34,727 nucleotides of DNA. Origin: Lentzea aerocolonigenes (GTDB lineage Bacteria; Actinomycetota; Actinomycetes; Mycobacteriales; Pseudonocardiaceae). The translations under genes and the position numbers were made by a program. The stretch covers positions 1-34,727 of the forward strand of contig NZ_JYJG01000276.1 of NCBI RefSeq assembly GCF_000955955.1, read 5' to 3'. Below are positions 16,481-23,727 of the stretch, one piece after another; position 1 is the stretch's first letter, and each line of letters starts with the position of its first letter. The notes beneath the pieces were generated by a model that saw only the letters and a list, made by a program, of their open reading frames with translations, did not search any database and had not been told where the DNA came from.

Positions 16481-17074
16481 ATGCCCAGGCCCAAGACCCA
16501 CGATGACGCTCTGCGACGGCGTCTGCTCGAGCGGGCGGGCGAGCTGCTCAGCACCGAAGGTCCCGGCGCGGTGAGCCTGCGCAAGATCGCCACCGACGTC
16601 AACACCTCGACGACGGCGGTCTATTCCCTGTTCGGCGGGAAACCGGCGCTGCTCGAGGCGCTCTACGACGAGGCGTTCAACCGGTTCGGCACGCACCTGG
16701 CGGAGGTGCCGGTCACCGACGACCCCGCGGAGGACCTGGTCCAGATCGGCCTGGCGTACCGGCGCAGCGCGCTCGCGGACCCGCAGTTCTACTCGGTGCT
16801 CTACTCGAAGGTCGTCGAGCCGACGAAGGCGATGAGCCGCGCGGCCGGCCGGACGTTCGCGCCGGTGATCAACACCGTGCGGCGGGCGATCGAACAGCAG
16901 GTCTTCGTGCACGAGGACCCCGAGCAGATCGCGATGTCGATGTGGGGCATCGCGCACGGCCTGGTGAGCCTGGAGCTGGGTGGCAACCTGCCGCCGGGTA
17001 TCGACGCCCAGGCCACGTACGAACTGGCGTTGCGCGCGCACGGCCGAGGGTGGTTGTCGCACAAGAAGCACTGA
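16481..17074 (+). CDS. TetR/AcrR family regulator
   Basis: Encodes 197 residues. The N-terminal helix-turn-helix is seen in LLERAGELLSTEGPGAVSLR then KIATDVNTSTTAVYSLFG, with GKPALLEALYDEAF completing the TetR_N domain (about 10-60). The C-terminal ligand/dimer domain (WHG-like) carries LADPQFYSVLYSKV and MSMWGIAHGLVSLELGG. It stands next to the toxin-antitoxin pair and convergent with the chitinase; no obvious target gene adjoins it, so the regulon is unknown. A GTG one codon upstream is an alternative start. Confidence 0.92.
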   Translation: MPRPKTHDDALRRRLLERAGELLSTEGPGAVSLRKIATDVNTSTTAVYSLFGGKPALLEALYDEAFNRFGTHLAEVPVTDDPAEDLVQIGLAYRRSALADPQFYSVLYSKVVEPTKAMSRAAGRTFAPVINTVRRAIEQQVFVHEDPEQIAMSMWGIAHGLVSLELGGNLPPGIDAQATYELALRAHGRGWLSHKKH

Positions 17075-17079
17075 CGGAA

Positions 17080-17140
17080 TCCGGGGAGGCGGCCGCCGCG
17101 AAACCTCCCCGGACCCGCAGAACTGTCCGATCCGGACAGT
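17080..17140. terminator. Tandem hairpins between convergent genes
   Basis: TCCGGGGAGG (17080-17089) pairs perfectly with CCTCCCCGGA (17104-17113), and ACTGTCCG (17122-17129) with CGGACAGT (17133-17140) around a 3-base loop. Two tandem stems fill the gap between the convergent TetR and chitinase genes, consistent with bidirectional termination. Confidence 0.7.
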
Positions 17141-17145
17141 CCGTC

Positions 17146-18435
17146 TCACCTCAAGGCGCCGTCCAGGGCCTTGATCAACTCTGCGTCCGCGGTGTCCCCG
17201 TCGAGCGACCAGATCATCGCGCCGCCCAGGTTGCGGTCGTTGATGAAACGAGCCTTGCGCTTCATCTCGGTCGCGTCGTCGTAGGTCCACCACGTCGTGC
17301 CGTCGTAGATCCACGCGAAGCCGGCCCGCTCATCGCGGTAGACCTTGTACTTCGGGTCGGCCAGCTTCGGCTTGATGGCGTGGAAGTCCTCGTAACCCGC
17401 CTCGTACGTGGCCGGCGCGGGCGTACCCGTGCCGAACAGGCCGTTGCGCGTACCAGGTGCCACACCGGTCCAGCCGCGTCCGTAGAACGGCACGCCCAGC
17501 ACGGCCTTCGAGCGCGGAGCACCGCGGCGCAGCCACGCGTTGACCGTCACCTCGGAGCTGAACTCGTCCGCGGACGGGTCGCCCTTGGGCACCCGCAGCG
17601 CGGACTGCTGGTTCGCCGGGGCGTCCCACGCGCCGTGGTAGTCGTAGCCCTGCAGCGTGCCGAAAGTGAGGTAGCAGAACACCTTCGACACCTGGAAGCC
17701 CTTGTCGACCTGCTTCGGGTCGGCCGGGAGGAACGCCGTCAGGTCGCGGTTCCAGCCCATCTGCTTGCGGTACTCGGCCAGCAGCAGCGTGAAGTTCTCG
17801 CGGTCCGCGTCGCGGACGACGTTGGGAGGCTCCGTGTTGCCCTCGCTGGCAGGCCACTCCCAGTCGATGTCGACACCGTCGAAGATGCCCTTCGCGGAAC
17901 CCTCCGGCAGACCCGGCAGGTTGCCCTTGATCCACATGTCGGTGCACGACTTGACGTGCGCGGCGCGCGACTCGGGGGTCAGCGCGGCGTTGGAGAAGTA
18001 GCGGGAGCCCGTCCAGCCTCCCAGCGAGATGTTGATCCTCAGCTTGGGATACTTGGCCTTGAGCTGCTTGAGCTGGTTCAGGTTACCCCCGAGCGCGCCC
18101 GGTTCGTCGGCCTTGCCGTTGACGGACTGCTCAGCGGTGTAGGGCATCTGCCAGTCGGCCCACGGGTCCGAGCTGACGCACTTACCGGATTCGTCGAGGA
18201 ATCCGAACGCGTAGTTGAGGTGCGTGAGCCGCGCCGCGGCCCCGCTGTCGACGAGGTTCTTGACCCGGAAGTTCCGGCCGTACACGCCCCACTGGATGAA
18301 GTACCCGACGGTGCGGGTCTTCGAATATCCGTGGTGCCCGTTGGTCTCGACATCTGCGTTCGCCGGCGCATAGGCCAGCGACGCGGACAGGGCGCCAACC
18401 GCAAGAGCGGCGACACCCCATCTCCGTCTGGACAT
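17146..18435 (-). CDS. Secreted chitinase, glycoside hydrolase family 18
   Basis: Encodes 429 residues with a Sec signal peptide (MSRRRWGVAALAVGALSASL up to about ANA), then one GH18 barrel. SLGGWTGS is the substrate-binding strand motif and DGVDIDWEWP is the DxxDxDxE catalytic motif, with acid/base Glu193. GVPFYGRGW and the C-terminal GGAMIWSLDGD are further GH18 signatures. No chitin-binding or FnIII module is attached. The start at 18435 follows GAGGAG four bases upstream; longer starts would spoil the signal peptide. It should hydrolyse chitin outside the cell, and DasR-like sites upstream suggest control by N-acetylglucosamine-derived signals. Confidence 0.95.
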   Translation of the reverse strand: MSRRRWGVAALAVGALSASLAYAPANADVETNGHHGYSKTRTVGYFIQWGVYGRNFRVKNLVDSGAAARLTHLNYAFGFLDESGKCVSSDPWADWQMPYTAEQSVNGKADEPGALGGNLNQLKQLKAKYPKLRINISLGGWTGSRYFSNAALTPESRAAHVKSCTDMWIKGNLPGLPEGSAKGIFDGVDIDWEWPASEGNTEPPNVVRDADRENFTLLLAEYRKQMGWNRDLTAFLPADPKQVDKGFQVSKVFCYLTFGTLQGYDYHGAWDAPANQQSALRVPKGDPSADEFSSEVTVNAWLRRGAPRSKAVLGVPFYGRGWTGVAPGTRNGLFGTGTPAPATYEAGYEDFHAIKPKLADPKYKVYRDERAGFAWIYDGTTWWTYDDATEMKRKARFINDRNLGGAMIWSLDGDTADAELIKALDGALR

Positions 18436-18479
18436 TTGTCTCCTCAAACACAGTGCCAATTTCTGGCGAGCAGCGGCGA

Positions 18480-18518
18480 TGTGGTCCAGAGCACGTTAGC
18501 TCTGAGGTCTAGACCACT
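18480..18518 (-). promoter_or_regulatory. Two DasR-like (dre) sites upstream of chitinase
   Basis: TGAGGTCTAGACCACT (18503-18518) matches the dre consensus ASTGGTCTAGACCAST at 14 of 16 positions. A second, weaker copy at 18480-18495 (core GGTCCAGAGCA) matches about 12 of 16; their centres are 23 bases apart. A TAACGT hexamer on the minus strand (18493-18498) between them could be the -10. DasR is the GntR-family regulator of chitin and GlcNAc genes in Streptomyces and relatives. Confidence 0.6.
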
Positions 18519-18542
18519 GCTACGTCCGATCGGAGGTATGTC

Positions 18543-19166
18543 CTAAACCGCCCCGTACAGACGGTCACCGGCATCGCCCAGACCAGGCACGATGAAGCCG
18601 GAGTCGTTCAACCGCTCGTCAACGGACGCCGTAATGAGACGAACCGGCAGTTTCGAGTCCTCGAGGTGGTTGATGCCCTCGGGCGCCGCGAGCACGCACA
18701 CCGCCGTCACGTCCGTCGCGCCGCGCTGGGTCAGCAGCCGGATCGTGTACGCCATCGAACCGCCCGTCGCGAGCATCGGGTCGAGCACGAACACCGGACG
18801 TCCGGCGAGGTCCTCCGGCAACGACTCCATGTACGGCGTCGGCTGCAACGTCTCCTCGTCGCGCGCCAGCCCGACGAACCCCATCTGCGCGTCCGGGATC
18901 AGCTTGTGCGCCTGGTCCGCCATGCCCAGCCCGGCCCGCAGCACCGGCACGAGCAACGGCGGGTTGGCGAGCTTGTGGCCGATGGTGCGCGCGACCGGCG
19001 TGTGCGTGCGCTCCTCGGTCAGCGGGGCCTCACGCATGGCTTCGTAGACCAGCATGACGGTGAGCTCCTGCAGCGCGGCGCGGAAGGCGGCGTTGTCCGT
19101 GCGCGCGTCACGCATGGTTGTGAGTCTCGCCTTGGCGAGTGGATGATCGACGACGAGGACGTCCAT
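18543..19166 (-). CDS. upp: Uracil phosphoribosyltransferase
   Basis: Encodes 207 residues, the usual UPRT length, converting uracil and PRPP to UMP in pyrimidine salvage. The PRPP-binding loop is [18 protein letters not shown], and the uracil-site region near the C-terminus reads [17 protein letters not shown]. The N-terminus [19 protein letters not shown] is typical. ATG 19166 is set by homology and by TACGGT seven bases upstream, although the frame stays open far beyond. Its place downstream of PNP and pmmB on the opposite strand matches mycobacterial order, with extra genes inserted. Divergent from the mycothiol-dependent-type enzyme across 33 bases. Confidence 0.96.
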   Translation of the reverse strand: MDVLVVDHPLAKARLTTMRDARTDNAAFRAALQELTVMLVYEAMREAPLTEERTHTPVARTIGHKLANPPLLVPVLRAGLGMADQAHKLIPDAQMGFVGLARDEETLQPTPYMESLPEDLAGRPVFVLDPMLATGGSMAYTIRLLTQRGATDVTAVCVLAAPEGINHLEDSKLPVRLITASVDERLNDSGFIVPGLGDAGDRLYGAV

Positions 19167-19173
19167 GCCCGAC

Positions 19174-19179
19174 ACCGTA
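19174..19179 (-). promoter_or_regulatory. -10 element TACGGT, leaderless start of upp
   Basis: TACGGT on the minus strand lies seven bases before the upp ATG, inside the 33-base divergent gap. Confidence 0.45.
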
Positions 19180-19199
19180 ACCGCTGCGAGGAGCCACGG

Positions 19200-19811
19200 G
19201 TGTTCGAAGAGATCTACCGCGAGGCACGTCAGCGCATCGTCGGCCTGACGATGGGCCTGAGCGCCGAGGAGCTCGGTCGCGTGGTGCCCGCGTGTCCTGA
19301 GTGGACCGTGCACCAGCTCATGGCGCACCTGGCCGGCGGAGCGTCCGACTTCGTGAACGGCCGCATGGAGGGCGCGCCGTCCGGCGAGTGGACCGCGCGG
19401 CACGTCGCCGAGCGCGCGGGCGTCCCGGCGGACGACCTGCTGGAGCAGTGGAACGAGACCAGCACGCGCATCGACGCGATGGAGCGGATTCCGTTCCCGC
19501 TCGCCATGGACGCGATCACGCACGAGGCCGACCTGCGCGCCGCACTCGGCCGCGAACGCCTGCCGGACGCGGTGTGGCAGCCGACGCTGGTGTGGATGGC
19601 GCCGCGCAGGCTGACCGACGTGACGGTGAAGACCGGGTTCGGCGCGCTGGGAGACGGCCCGATCACGCTGGAGGTCGACGGTTACGAGCTGTGGCGCGCG
19701 TTCTTCGGCAGGCGTTCGCGCCGCCAGATGGAGTCGTGGAACTGGTCCGGCCCGGCGCCGATCGAACAGATCCCGTTCTTCCCCTCCCGCGCAACCGATC
19801 TAGTCGAGTGA
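19200..19811 (+). CDS. Maleylpyruvate isomerase-family mycothiol-dependent enzyme
   Basis: Encodes 203 residues of the DinB-like MDMPI fold: the N-terminal metal-binding helix bundle includes [20 protein letters not shown] and [19 protein letters not shown], with His residues placed as in the family. Members are thiol-dependent isomerases or transferases using mycothiol, the actinobacterial low-molecular-weight thiol; the true substrate is unknown. The GTG at 19200 is chosen because GAGGAG stands at 19188-19193, six bases upstream; the frame is open further upstream only as an antisense shadow of upp. Confidence 0.85.
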   Translation: MFEEIYREARQRIVGLTMGLSAEELGRVVPACPEWTVHQLMAHLAGGASDFVNGRMEGAPSGEWTARHVAERAGVPADDLLEQWNETSTRIDAMERIPFPLAMDAITHEADLRAALGRERLPDAVWQPTLVWMAPRRLTDVTVKTGFGALGDGPITLEVDGYELWRAFFGRRSRRQMESWNWSGPAPIEQIPFFPSRATDLVE

Positions 19812-19832
19812 ACACCGTTAACTAAGTGGGTG

Positions 19833-19838
19833 TAGGGT
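19833..19838 (+). promoter_or_regulatory. -10 element TAGGGT, leaderless start of oxidoreductase
   Basis: TAGGGT ends seven bases before the GTG at 19846 in the 34-base gap after the preceding gene. Confidence 0.45.
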
Positions 19839-19845
19839 CGGCCGC

Positions 19846-20838
19846 GTGACAGACCACGTGCGTATCGGAGTCCTCGGCGCGGCCACGATCGCGCCGGCCG
19901 CCGTCATCCGCCCGGCCCGCTCCTCCACCGTCGCCGAAGTGGTGGCGGTGGCCGCGCGATCGGCCGACAAAGCCCAGGCCTTCGCCGACAAGCACGGCAT
20001 TGCGCGCGTGCACGGCTCGTATGAGGACCTGCTGGCGGATCCCGCGGTCGACGCCGTCTACAACCCGCTGCCCAACGGTCTGCACGGCAAGTGGACGCTG
20101 GCGGCGCTGGCGGCCGGCAAGCACGTGCTGTGCGAGAAGCCGTTCACCGCCAACGCCGCGGAAGCCGCCGAGGTGGCTGCGGCTGCCAGTGCTTCCGGGC
20201 TCGTGGTGATGGAGGCGTTCCACTACCGCTACCACCCGCTGGCGATGCGCGTCGACGAGATCATGCGCTCCGGCGTGCTGGGGCCGTTGCGGCACGTCGA
20301 GGCCAACGTGTGCTTCCCGCTGCCGTTGTTCTCCAACATCCGCTACGACTACTCGCTCGCGGGCGGCGCGATGATGGACGCGGGCTGCTACGCCGTGCAC
20401 ATGGCGCGCCTGCTGGGCGGCGAGGAGCCCGAGGTGCGGTCGGCGACGGCGTTGCTGCGCGGTCCCTCGATCGACCGGGCGATGCGCGCCGAGTTGCGTT
20501 TCCCTTCTGGGCACCTGGGTTCCGTGCACGCGTCGCTGTGGTCGTCGACGGTGCTCAAGCTGTCGATGAAGGCCATCGGCGAGAACGGCACACTGAGCGT
20601 GTTCAACCCGCTCGGGCCGCAGACGTTGCACCGGTTGTCGTTGAAGCTCAAGGGACGCACGTCCACCGAGACGTTCGGCAAGCGCGCGACCTACGCCTAC
20701 CAGCTCGACGCGTTCACCGACGCGGTGCTGAACGGCAAGCCGTTCCCGACGACGGCCGGCGACGCGGTGAAGAACATGACCGTGATCGACTCGATCTACC
20801 GGGCGGCCGGGCTGCCGTTGCGTCAGCCGACGCCTTAA
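19846..20838 (+). CDS. Gfo/Idh/MocA family oxidoreductase
   Basis: Encodes 330 residues of a NAD(P)-dependent sugar or cyclitol dehydrogenase. An N-terminal Rossmann fold begins RIGVLGAATIAP (GxGxxA-type, with Ala replacing the second Gly), followed by YNPLPNGLHGKWTLAALAAG and the catalytic EKPFTANAAEA motif with its Lys. The C-terminal alpha/beta domain includes EAFHYRYHPL and GGAMMDAGCYAVHMARLLGG, where Asp and His complete the active site. Length is normal. It resembles dimeric dihydrodiol dehydrogenase/xylose dehydrogenase-type members; the substrate is not readable. The TAA overlaps the opposite-strand TAA of the VOC gene in a TTAA (20835-20838). Confidence 0.93.
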   Translation: MTDHVRIGVLGAATIAPAAVIRPARSSTVAEVVAVAARSADKAQAFADKHGIARVHGSYEDLLADPAVDAVYNPLPNGLHGKWTLAALAAGKHVLCEKPFTANAAEAAEVAAAASASGLVVMEAFHYRYHPLAMRVDEIMRSGVLGPLRHVEANVCFPLPLFSNIRYDYSLAGGAMMDAGCYAVHMARLLGGEEPEVRSATALLRGPSIDRAMRAELRFPSGHLGSVHASLWSSTVLKLSMKAIGENGTLSVFNPLGPQTLHRLSLKLKGRTSTETFGKRATYAYQLDAFTDAVLNGKPFPTTAGDAVKNMTVIDSIYRAAGLPLRQPTP

Positions 20839-21203
20839 CGCTTGTCGTGCACCGTGACGGCGTAACCGTCCGGGTCGGCGAAGGTGAACGTCCGCCCGAA
20901 CGGGCTGTCGAACGGCGGCGCGACGATCGGCACCCCGGCGGCATCCAGATCGTCGTGCAACGCCTGGGCGTCCTCGGCGTGCAACCACAGCGCGACCCCC
21001 ACGCCGGGCCGGTCGACCGCGTCGAGATCCAGTCCCGGCAACGGTTCCCGCACCGCGAACGGCACGGGCGCGGTCGCGAACACCACCGCGCCGGGCGGGC
21101 TCACCGGGGCTCGGCGCAGCCCGAGGCGGTCCTCGTAGAAGGTCGCGGCGCGGTCGAGGTCGCGCACCTGCAGAGCGATGAAGTCGGGTCCGGTGACGGT
21201 CAT
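20835..21203 (-). CDS. VOC (glyoxalase/bleomycin-resistance) family protein
   Basis: Encodes 122 residues with the paired beta-alpha-beta-beta-beta vicinal-oxygen-chelate fold: FIALQVRDLDRAATFYEDRL in the first module and FGRTFTFADPDGYAVTVHD in the second. Members bind metals or sequester antibiotics and isomerise small thiol adducts; this one's ligand is unknown. The ATG at 21203 has GAGGAG five bases upstream. It is divergent from a MarR gene with two palindromic operators between them, so it is the probable target of that regulator. Confidence 0.9.
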   Translation of the reverse strand: MTVTGPDFIALQVRDLDRAATFYEDRLGLRRAPVSPPGAVVFATAPVPFAVREPLPGLDLDAVDRPGVGVALWLHAEDAQALHDDLDAAGVPIVAPPFDSPFGRTFTFADPDGYAVTVHDKR

Positions 21204-21217
21204 TGCTGCTCCTCTTC

Positions 21218-21265
21218 GATGTCAAAGTCCTGACATCACCGACCGTATGTCAAAATCCTTACATG
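21218..21265. promoter_or_regulatory. Twin 20-bp MarR operators between VOC and marR genes
   Basis: GATGTCA-AAGTCC-TGACATC (21218-21237) is a perfect 7-base dyad, and ATGTCA-AAATCC-TTACAT within 21246-21265 is a near copy with one arm mismatch. They are 28 bases apart in the same orientation. The second overlaps the ATG of the MarR gene; CTGACA (21230-21235) and CAAAAT (21251-21256) could be that gene's promoter, with binding blocking it. Confidence 0.8.
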
Positions 21266-21712
21266 CACAAGGGTGAGACCGTCGGCCCGCTGGACACCGC
21301 GGTCGGGTACGTCCTCAAGGAGGCGGCTTCGGCGTTGCGCGGCGCGATGGACGCGTCCCTGCGACCGCTGAACCTCACGGTGCCGCAGTACGCCTGCCTC
21401 GAACTGCTGGGCCAGCGCCCCGGCCTGTCGAACGCGGACCTCGCGCGCGGCGCGTTCGTCACCCGCCAGTCGATGAACGTCGTGCTGCAGGGCCTGGAAG
21501 CACGCGGCCTGGTGATCCGGCCCGCGGAGGCGGCACACGGGCGGCAGCTCCCCGCCGAGCTGACTCCCGCCGGCCGTGCGCAACTCCAGGCGGCCAGCAC
21601 CGCGGTCCACGCCGTCGAGGTGCGCATGTGCGCGGGCCTGAGTCCCGCACGGCAGAAGGAGTTGCTCGCCACTCTCGCGGTCTGTGCCCGGAATCTGACC
21701 GAGACCACCTGA
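21263..21712 (+). CDS. MarR family transcriptional regulator
   Basis: Encodes 149 residues with a winged helix-turn-helix: LTVPQYACLELLGQRPGLSN then LARGAFVTRQSMNVVLQGLE, the wing in RPAEAAHGRQLPAELTPAGR, and helical dimer ends. The ATG at 21263 is chosen; an upstream in-frame start would run through the operators. The pair of dyads in the divergent gap suggests that it represses both itself and the VOC gene, with release by a small ligand (family knowledge). Confidence 0.92.
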   Translation: MHKGETVGPLDTAVGYVLKEAASALRGAMDASLRPLNLTVPQYACLELLGQRPGLSNADLARGAFVTRQSMNVVLQGLEARGLVIRPAEAAHGRQLPAELTPAGRAQLQAASTAVHAVEVRMCAGLSPARQKELLATLAVCARNLTETT

Positions 21713-21804
21713 TCAGGGGTCCGCGCAACCCGATCCGGGAGTAAAGAAACGACAAAGCGACTCCGAAGTGTCTCGTATCCAGTTGAGACGCGGAGGTACG
21801 AGCG

Positions 21805-22002
21805 GTGACGATCGAACAGAAGCCCGTCCAGCAGTTGTGTGAATCCCCGCTGGTCATCTTGGGTGTGTCGGCGTCACTGGCGGTGGTGATCGGCCTGCTT
21901 CCGCTGCTCTGGGACCACAGCCCGGCGCTCGCTGCGGCGCTCGGAGCACTGCTGGTGCTGGCATTTGCGATCACGGTGAAGTACGCACCGAACCGCAAGT
22001 GA
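21805..22002 (+). CDS. Small two-helix membrane protein
   Basis: Encodes 65 residues with two hydrophobic helices (VILGVSASLAVVIGLLPLLW and ALAAALGALLVLAFAITVKY) joined by a short loop, ending in a basic tail. The GTG at 21805 has GGAGG at 21792-21796. Upstream, GTCTC and GAGAC half-sites flank GTATCCAGTT (about 21771-21789), a possible operator or promoter element. No family recognised. Confidence 0.7.
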   Translation: MTIEQKPVQQLCESPLVILGVSASLAVVIGLLPLLWDHSPALAAALGALLVLAFAITVKYAPNRK

Positions 22003-22008
22003 GGGTTC

Positions 22009-22014
22009 TAAACT
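22009..22014 (+). promoter_or_regulatory. -10 element TAAACT, leaderless start of DUF1707 gene
   Basis: TAAACT ends seven bases before the GTG at 22022 and directly follows the previous gene, giving the DUF1707 gene its own transcript start. Confidence 0.45.
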
Positions 22015-22021
22015 CGATCGG

Positions 22022-22666
22022 GTGAGCGACGAGCTGGTACCCGCTGACCAGAGCCATCTGCGCGCTTCCGACGCGGACCGGGAACGGATCGCGCAGGTGC
22101 TGCACAAGGCGACCGCCGAGGGCCGCCTCGACATCCACGAACTGGACGAGCGGCTCGTGGCCGTCTACGCCGCGAAGACCTACGGCGAGCTCGTGCCCAT
22201 CACCGCCGACCTGGTGCTCAGCGGAATGCCGCAGCCCCAGGTCGTGCCGCAGTACCAGCCGGCCGTGAGCGGCCGCATCGGTGGCGAGCCGGGCAGCGCG
22301 GTGTCCGTGGCCTTCTGGTCCGGGGTGAACCGCAAGGGCAGCTGGGTGGTTCCACGCCTGCACAACGCCGTCGCGGTCATGGGCGGTGTCGACCTCGACC
22401 TGACCAACGCGCGTTTCGCCGAAGCCGAGGTCACGATCAGCGTGTTCGCGTTCTGGGGTGGTGTCGAGATCCGGGTGCCCGACGACATCAACGTGAAGGT
22501 GGACGGGTTCGGGTTCATGGGGGCGTTCGAGGACCGGGTGCCCGGGCGGCCGCACATTCCCGGCGCGCCGACCGTGCGGATCACCGGGCTCGCGATCATG
22601 GGCGGGGTCGAGGTCAAGGGGCCCAAGAAGAAGAAGTCCCAGATCCTGCGCGAGCTCCTCGACTGA
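22022..22666 (+). CDS. DUF1707 and LiaF-like C-terminal domain protein
   Basis: Encodes 214 residues. The N-terminal DUF1707 domain (about 13-62) contains LRASDADRERIAQVLHKATA and EGRLDIHELDERLVAVYAAK, the usual actinobacterial form. After a Pro/Gln linker comes a beta-helical repeat domain similar to LiaF/YvqF C-termini, with alternating AVMGGVDLDL, AFWGGVEIRV, FGFMGAFED and AIMGGVEVKG repeats. There is no membrane helix. LiaF relatives modulate cell-envelope stress signalling; for this soluble version the role is not known. The Lys-rich stretch KGPKKKKS lies near the C-terminus. Confidence 0.88.
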   Translation: MSDELVPADQSHLRASDADRERIAQVLHKATAEGRLDIHELDERLVAVYAAKTYGELVPITADLVLSGMPQPQVVPQYQPAVSGRIGGEPGSAVSVAFWSGVNRKGSWVVPRLHNAVAVMGGVDLDLTNARFAEAEVTISVFAFWGGVEIRVPDDINVKVDGFGFMGAFEDRVPGRPHIPGAPTVRITGLAIMGGVEVKGPKKKKSQILRELLD

Positions 22667-22753
22667 GGCCGCCGGCGGAGTTCCTCGCGAGGGGTTGATC
22701 TGACCTCTGATCAGCGCGAACTTCCTCACTTAGGACGGGCGTCCCATTCCGCC

Positions 22754-22759
22754 TAGACT
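22754..22759 (+). promoter_or_regulatory. -10 element TAGACT, leaderless start of deoC operon
   Basis: TAGACT ends seven bases before the deoC ATG. Upstream, TGATC and GATCA half-sites around TGACCTCT (about 22695-22712) form a small dyad that might bind a regulator. Confidence 0.5.
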
Positions 22760-22766
22760 CCTGGTC

Positions 22767-23723
22767 ATGGCTGCTCCAACGACACTGCCGTCGGCCCTGG
22801 CTGACGCCGTGCGCGACGAATCGTCGCTGCGGCGTTTCCTGCACGGGCTCCCCGGCGTCGACCAGGTCGGCGTCGAGCAACGAGCCGCGGGCCTCGGCAC
22901 GCGGAGCATCAAGAAGGCCTCCAAGCTGCATGCCATCGACCTGGCGATCAGCATGGTCGACCTGACCACGCTGGAAGGCGCGGACACGCACGGCAAGGTG
23001 CGCAGCCTCGCCGCCAAGGCGAAGCGGCCCGACCCCGAGCGGCCTGACGTGCCGAAGGTCGCGGCGGTGTGCGTCTACCCGGACATGGTCAGGACCGCGG
23101 CCGACGAGCTGCAGGGCACCGGGATCAACATCGCCAGCGTCGCGACGGCGTTCCCCAGTGGGCGCAGCACGATGGACATCAAGCTGGCCGACACGAGGTT
23201 CGCCGTCGAGCAGGGCGCGACCGAGGTCGACATGGTGATCGACCGGGGTGCGTTCCTGAGCGGCCGCTACGGCGAGGTGTTCGAGGAGATCGTCAAGGTC
23301 AAACAGGCGTGCGGGGACGCGCATCTCAAGGTCATCCTCGAGACCGGCGAGCTCGTGACGTACGACAACGTCCGCCGCGCGTCGTGGCTCGCCCTGCTGG
23401 CGGGTGGTGACTTCATCAAGACGTCGACCGGCAAGGTGCAGCCCGCCGCGACGTTGCCGGTCACGCACGTGATGTTGCAGGCCGTGCGGGACTGGAAGAA
23501 CCAGACCGGTGAGCTGCGCGGGGTGAAGCCCGCCGGCGGCATCCGGACCACCAAGGACGCGATCAAGTACCTGGTGGCGGTGCACGAGGTGGCCGGGCCC
23601 GAGTGGCTCGACCCGCACCTGTTCCGGTTCGGCGCCTCGACGTTGCTCAACGACCTGCTCATGCAGCGGCGGACCCAGTTGGACGGCCACTACAGCGGCC
23701 CGGACTACGTGACGGTGGACTGA
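22767..23723 (+). CDS. deoC: Deoxyribose-phosphate aldolase
   Basis: Encodes 318 residues of class I DeoC, which cleaves 2-deoxyribose-5-phosphate to acetaldehyde and glyceraldehyde-3-phosphate. The Schiff-base lysine is Lys218 in GGDFIKTSTGK, and KVILETGEL and GVKPAGGIRT supply the other active-site residues. At 318 residues it is longer than the ~220-260 residue E. coli/mycobacterial type because of an N-terminal extension and a C-terminal addition, as in eukaryotic-like (DERA) forms. Only four bases separate it from the aldehyde dehydrogenase gene, a setting that suggests the acetaldehyde is oxidised at once. Confidence 0.96.
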   Translation: MAAPTTLPSALADAVRDESSLRRFLHGLPGVDQVGVEQRAAGLGTRSIKKASKLHAIDLAISMVDLTTLEGADTHGKVRSLAAKAKRPDPERPDVPKVAAVCVYPDMVRTAADELQGTGINIASVATAFPSGRSTMDIKLADTRFAVEQGATEVDMVIDRGAFLSGRYGEVFEEIVKVKQACGDAHLKVILETGELVTYDNVRRASWLALLAGGDFIKTSTGKVQPAATLPVTHVMLQAVRDWKNQTGELRGVKPAGGIRTTKDAIKYLVAVHEVAGPEWLDPHLFRFGASTLLNDLLMQRRTQLDGHYSGPDYVTVD

Positions 23724-23727
23724 AGAC

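Noticed and set aside
22667..22766. Short perfect palindromes such as CCTCGCGAGG after the DUF1707 gene
   Set aside because: They have no loop and are expected often in high-GC DNA; insufficient as a terminator or operator call.
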